Under the pieces are notes generated by a model, which saw only the letters and a program-made list of their open reading frames with translations, made no database searches and was not told the origin of the DNA. A stretch of DNA of 64,000 nt from Bacteroidetes bacterium UBA1312. Lineage in GTDB: Bacteria > Bacteroidota > Bacteroidia > Chitinophagales > Chitinophagaceae. A program made the translations under genes and the position numbers. Shown here in pieces: positions 63,911-64,000 of the stretch (the stretch's first letter is position 1; each line of letters begins with the position of its first letter). The DNA lies in the NCBI GenBank assembly GCA_002307135.1, contig DBTQ01000002.1, positions 160,921 through 224,920 of the forward strand, given 5' to 3'.

Positions 63911-63944
63911 CATTAAAGGCTCCACGATTATGGAGCCTTTAATG
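63911..63944 (+). terminator. Terminator after batA
   Basis: A perfect 14-base stem (63911-63924 with 63931-63944) with a six-base loop. The A and T parts of the arms make it usable in both directions. Confidence 0.85.
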
Positions 63945-64000
63945 TATATATTCTGATTTATTTTTTTAGAATTTAGGGTTATTAGGGCAGAGGTATTGTA

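Noticed and set aside
1..64000. Mobile elements, CRISPR arrays, rRNA and tRNA genes
   Set aside because: Looked for on both strands by eye; no transposase, integrase, regular repeat array or tRNA-like cloverleaf was noticed. A tRNAscan and repeat search would be the decisive test.

Overview
The window is chromosomal DNA of a Bacteroidota bacterium, most likely a member of the Chitinophagales/Sphingobacteriales side of the phylum. The evidence is a TonB-dependent receptor with a carboxypeptidase-like regulatory domain, a PorV / C25-peptidase pair with a type IX secretion sorting domain, DUF1573, DUF3810, LIC_10190 and Bat-type proteins, a fused isobutyryl-CoA mutase, low G+C, almost no Shine-Dalgarno sequences, and many -7 boxes of the Bacteroidota form TAnnTTTG (or TAnnTTCG) just upstream of start codons. 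I see no insertion sequence, CRISPR array, rRNA or tRNA gene.

Layout. 1-2311 (minus): an outer-membrane TonB receptor, cut by the window edge, preceded by a small His-rich exported protein typical of metal-uptake loci. 2358-12196: surface-glycan island 1, with an initiating sugar-phosphate transferase, four glycosyltransferases, an O-antigen-ligase-like protein, a polymerase-like membrane protein on the opposite strand and a Wzx-type flippase. 12279-18501: an outer-membrane barrel protein and conserved genes (lptB, a GH3-family adenylating enzyme, a small monooxygenase-fold protein, a SAM-hydrolase-family protein, rlmN, an Nfu scaffold). 18636-30008: glycan island 2, with a LIC_10190-type membrane protein, a second flippase, a five-gene plus-strand operon (DUF4254-like, sugar C-methyltransferase, FkbM methyltransferase, SDR, GT9-like), then GT4, SDR and GT2 genes on the minus strand.

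30038-42390 is mostly core metabolism and translation: cysteine desulfurase, the fused B12 mutase icmF, recR, homogentisate dioxygenase, lepA, YciO- and TsaC-type YrdC-domain proteins, a lone GT2 and the CCA-adding enzyme. 42507-50702 is a secretion/envelope block: three tandem DUF1573 genes, then porV and a 1695-residue PorU-like C25 peptidase. 50757-60990 holds a DUF3810 metalloprotease-like protein, fabF, a TetR regulator with a clear operator, PaaI- and PaaK-type genes, a DUF1835 protein with a membrane partner, an Rrf2 regulator, a sterol-desaturase-family enzyme and a DegT aminotransferase. 61050-63888 is a DUF58 / BatD-like / BatA locus without a visible MoxR ATPase.

How the parts may work together (inference): islands 1 and 2 would make lipid-linked glycans, flip and polymerise them and ligate them to lipid A, with LptB powering LPS transport. 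PorU/PorV-type proteins attach type IX cargo to an anionic LPS, so surface glycan and protein export may meet at the cell surface. No single locus here can be called a new system from sequence alone. The best leads are the island-2 sugar operon with an altered SDR active site, the giant PorU-like protein, the single-cysteine TetR with its operator, the triple DUF1573 array, and the near-leaderless promoter architecture.
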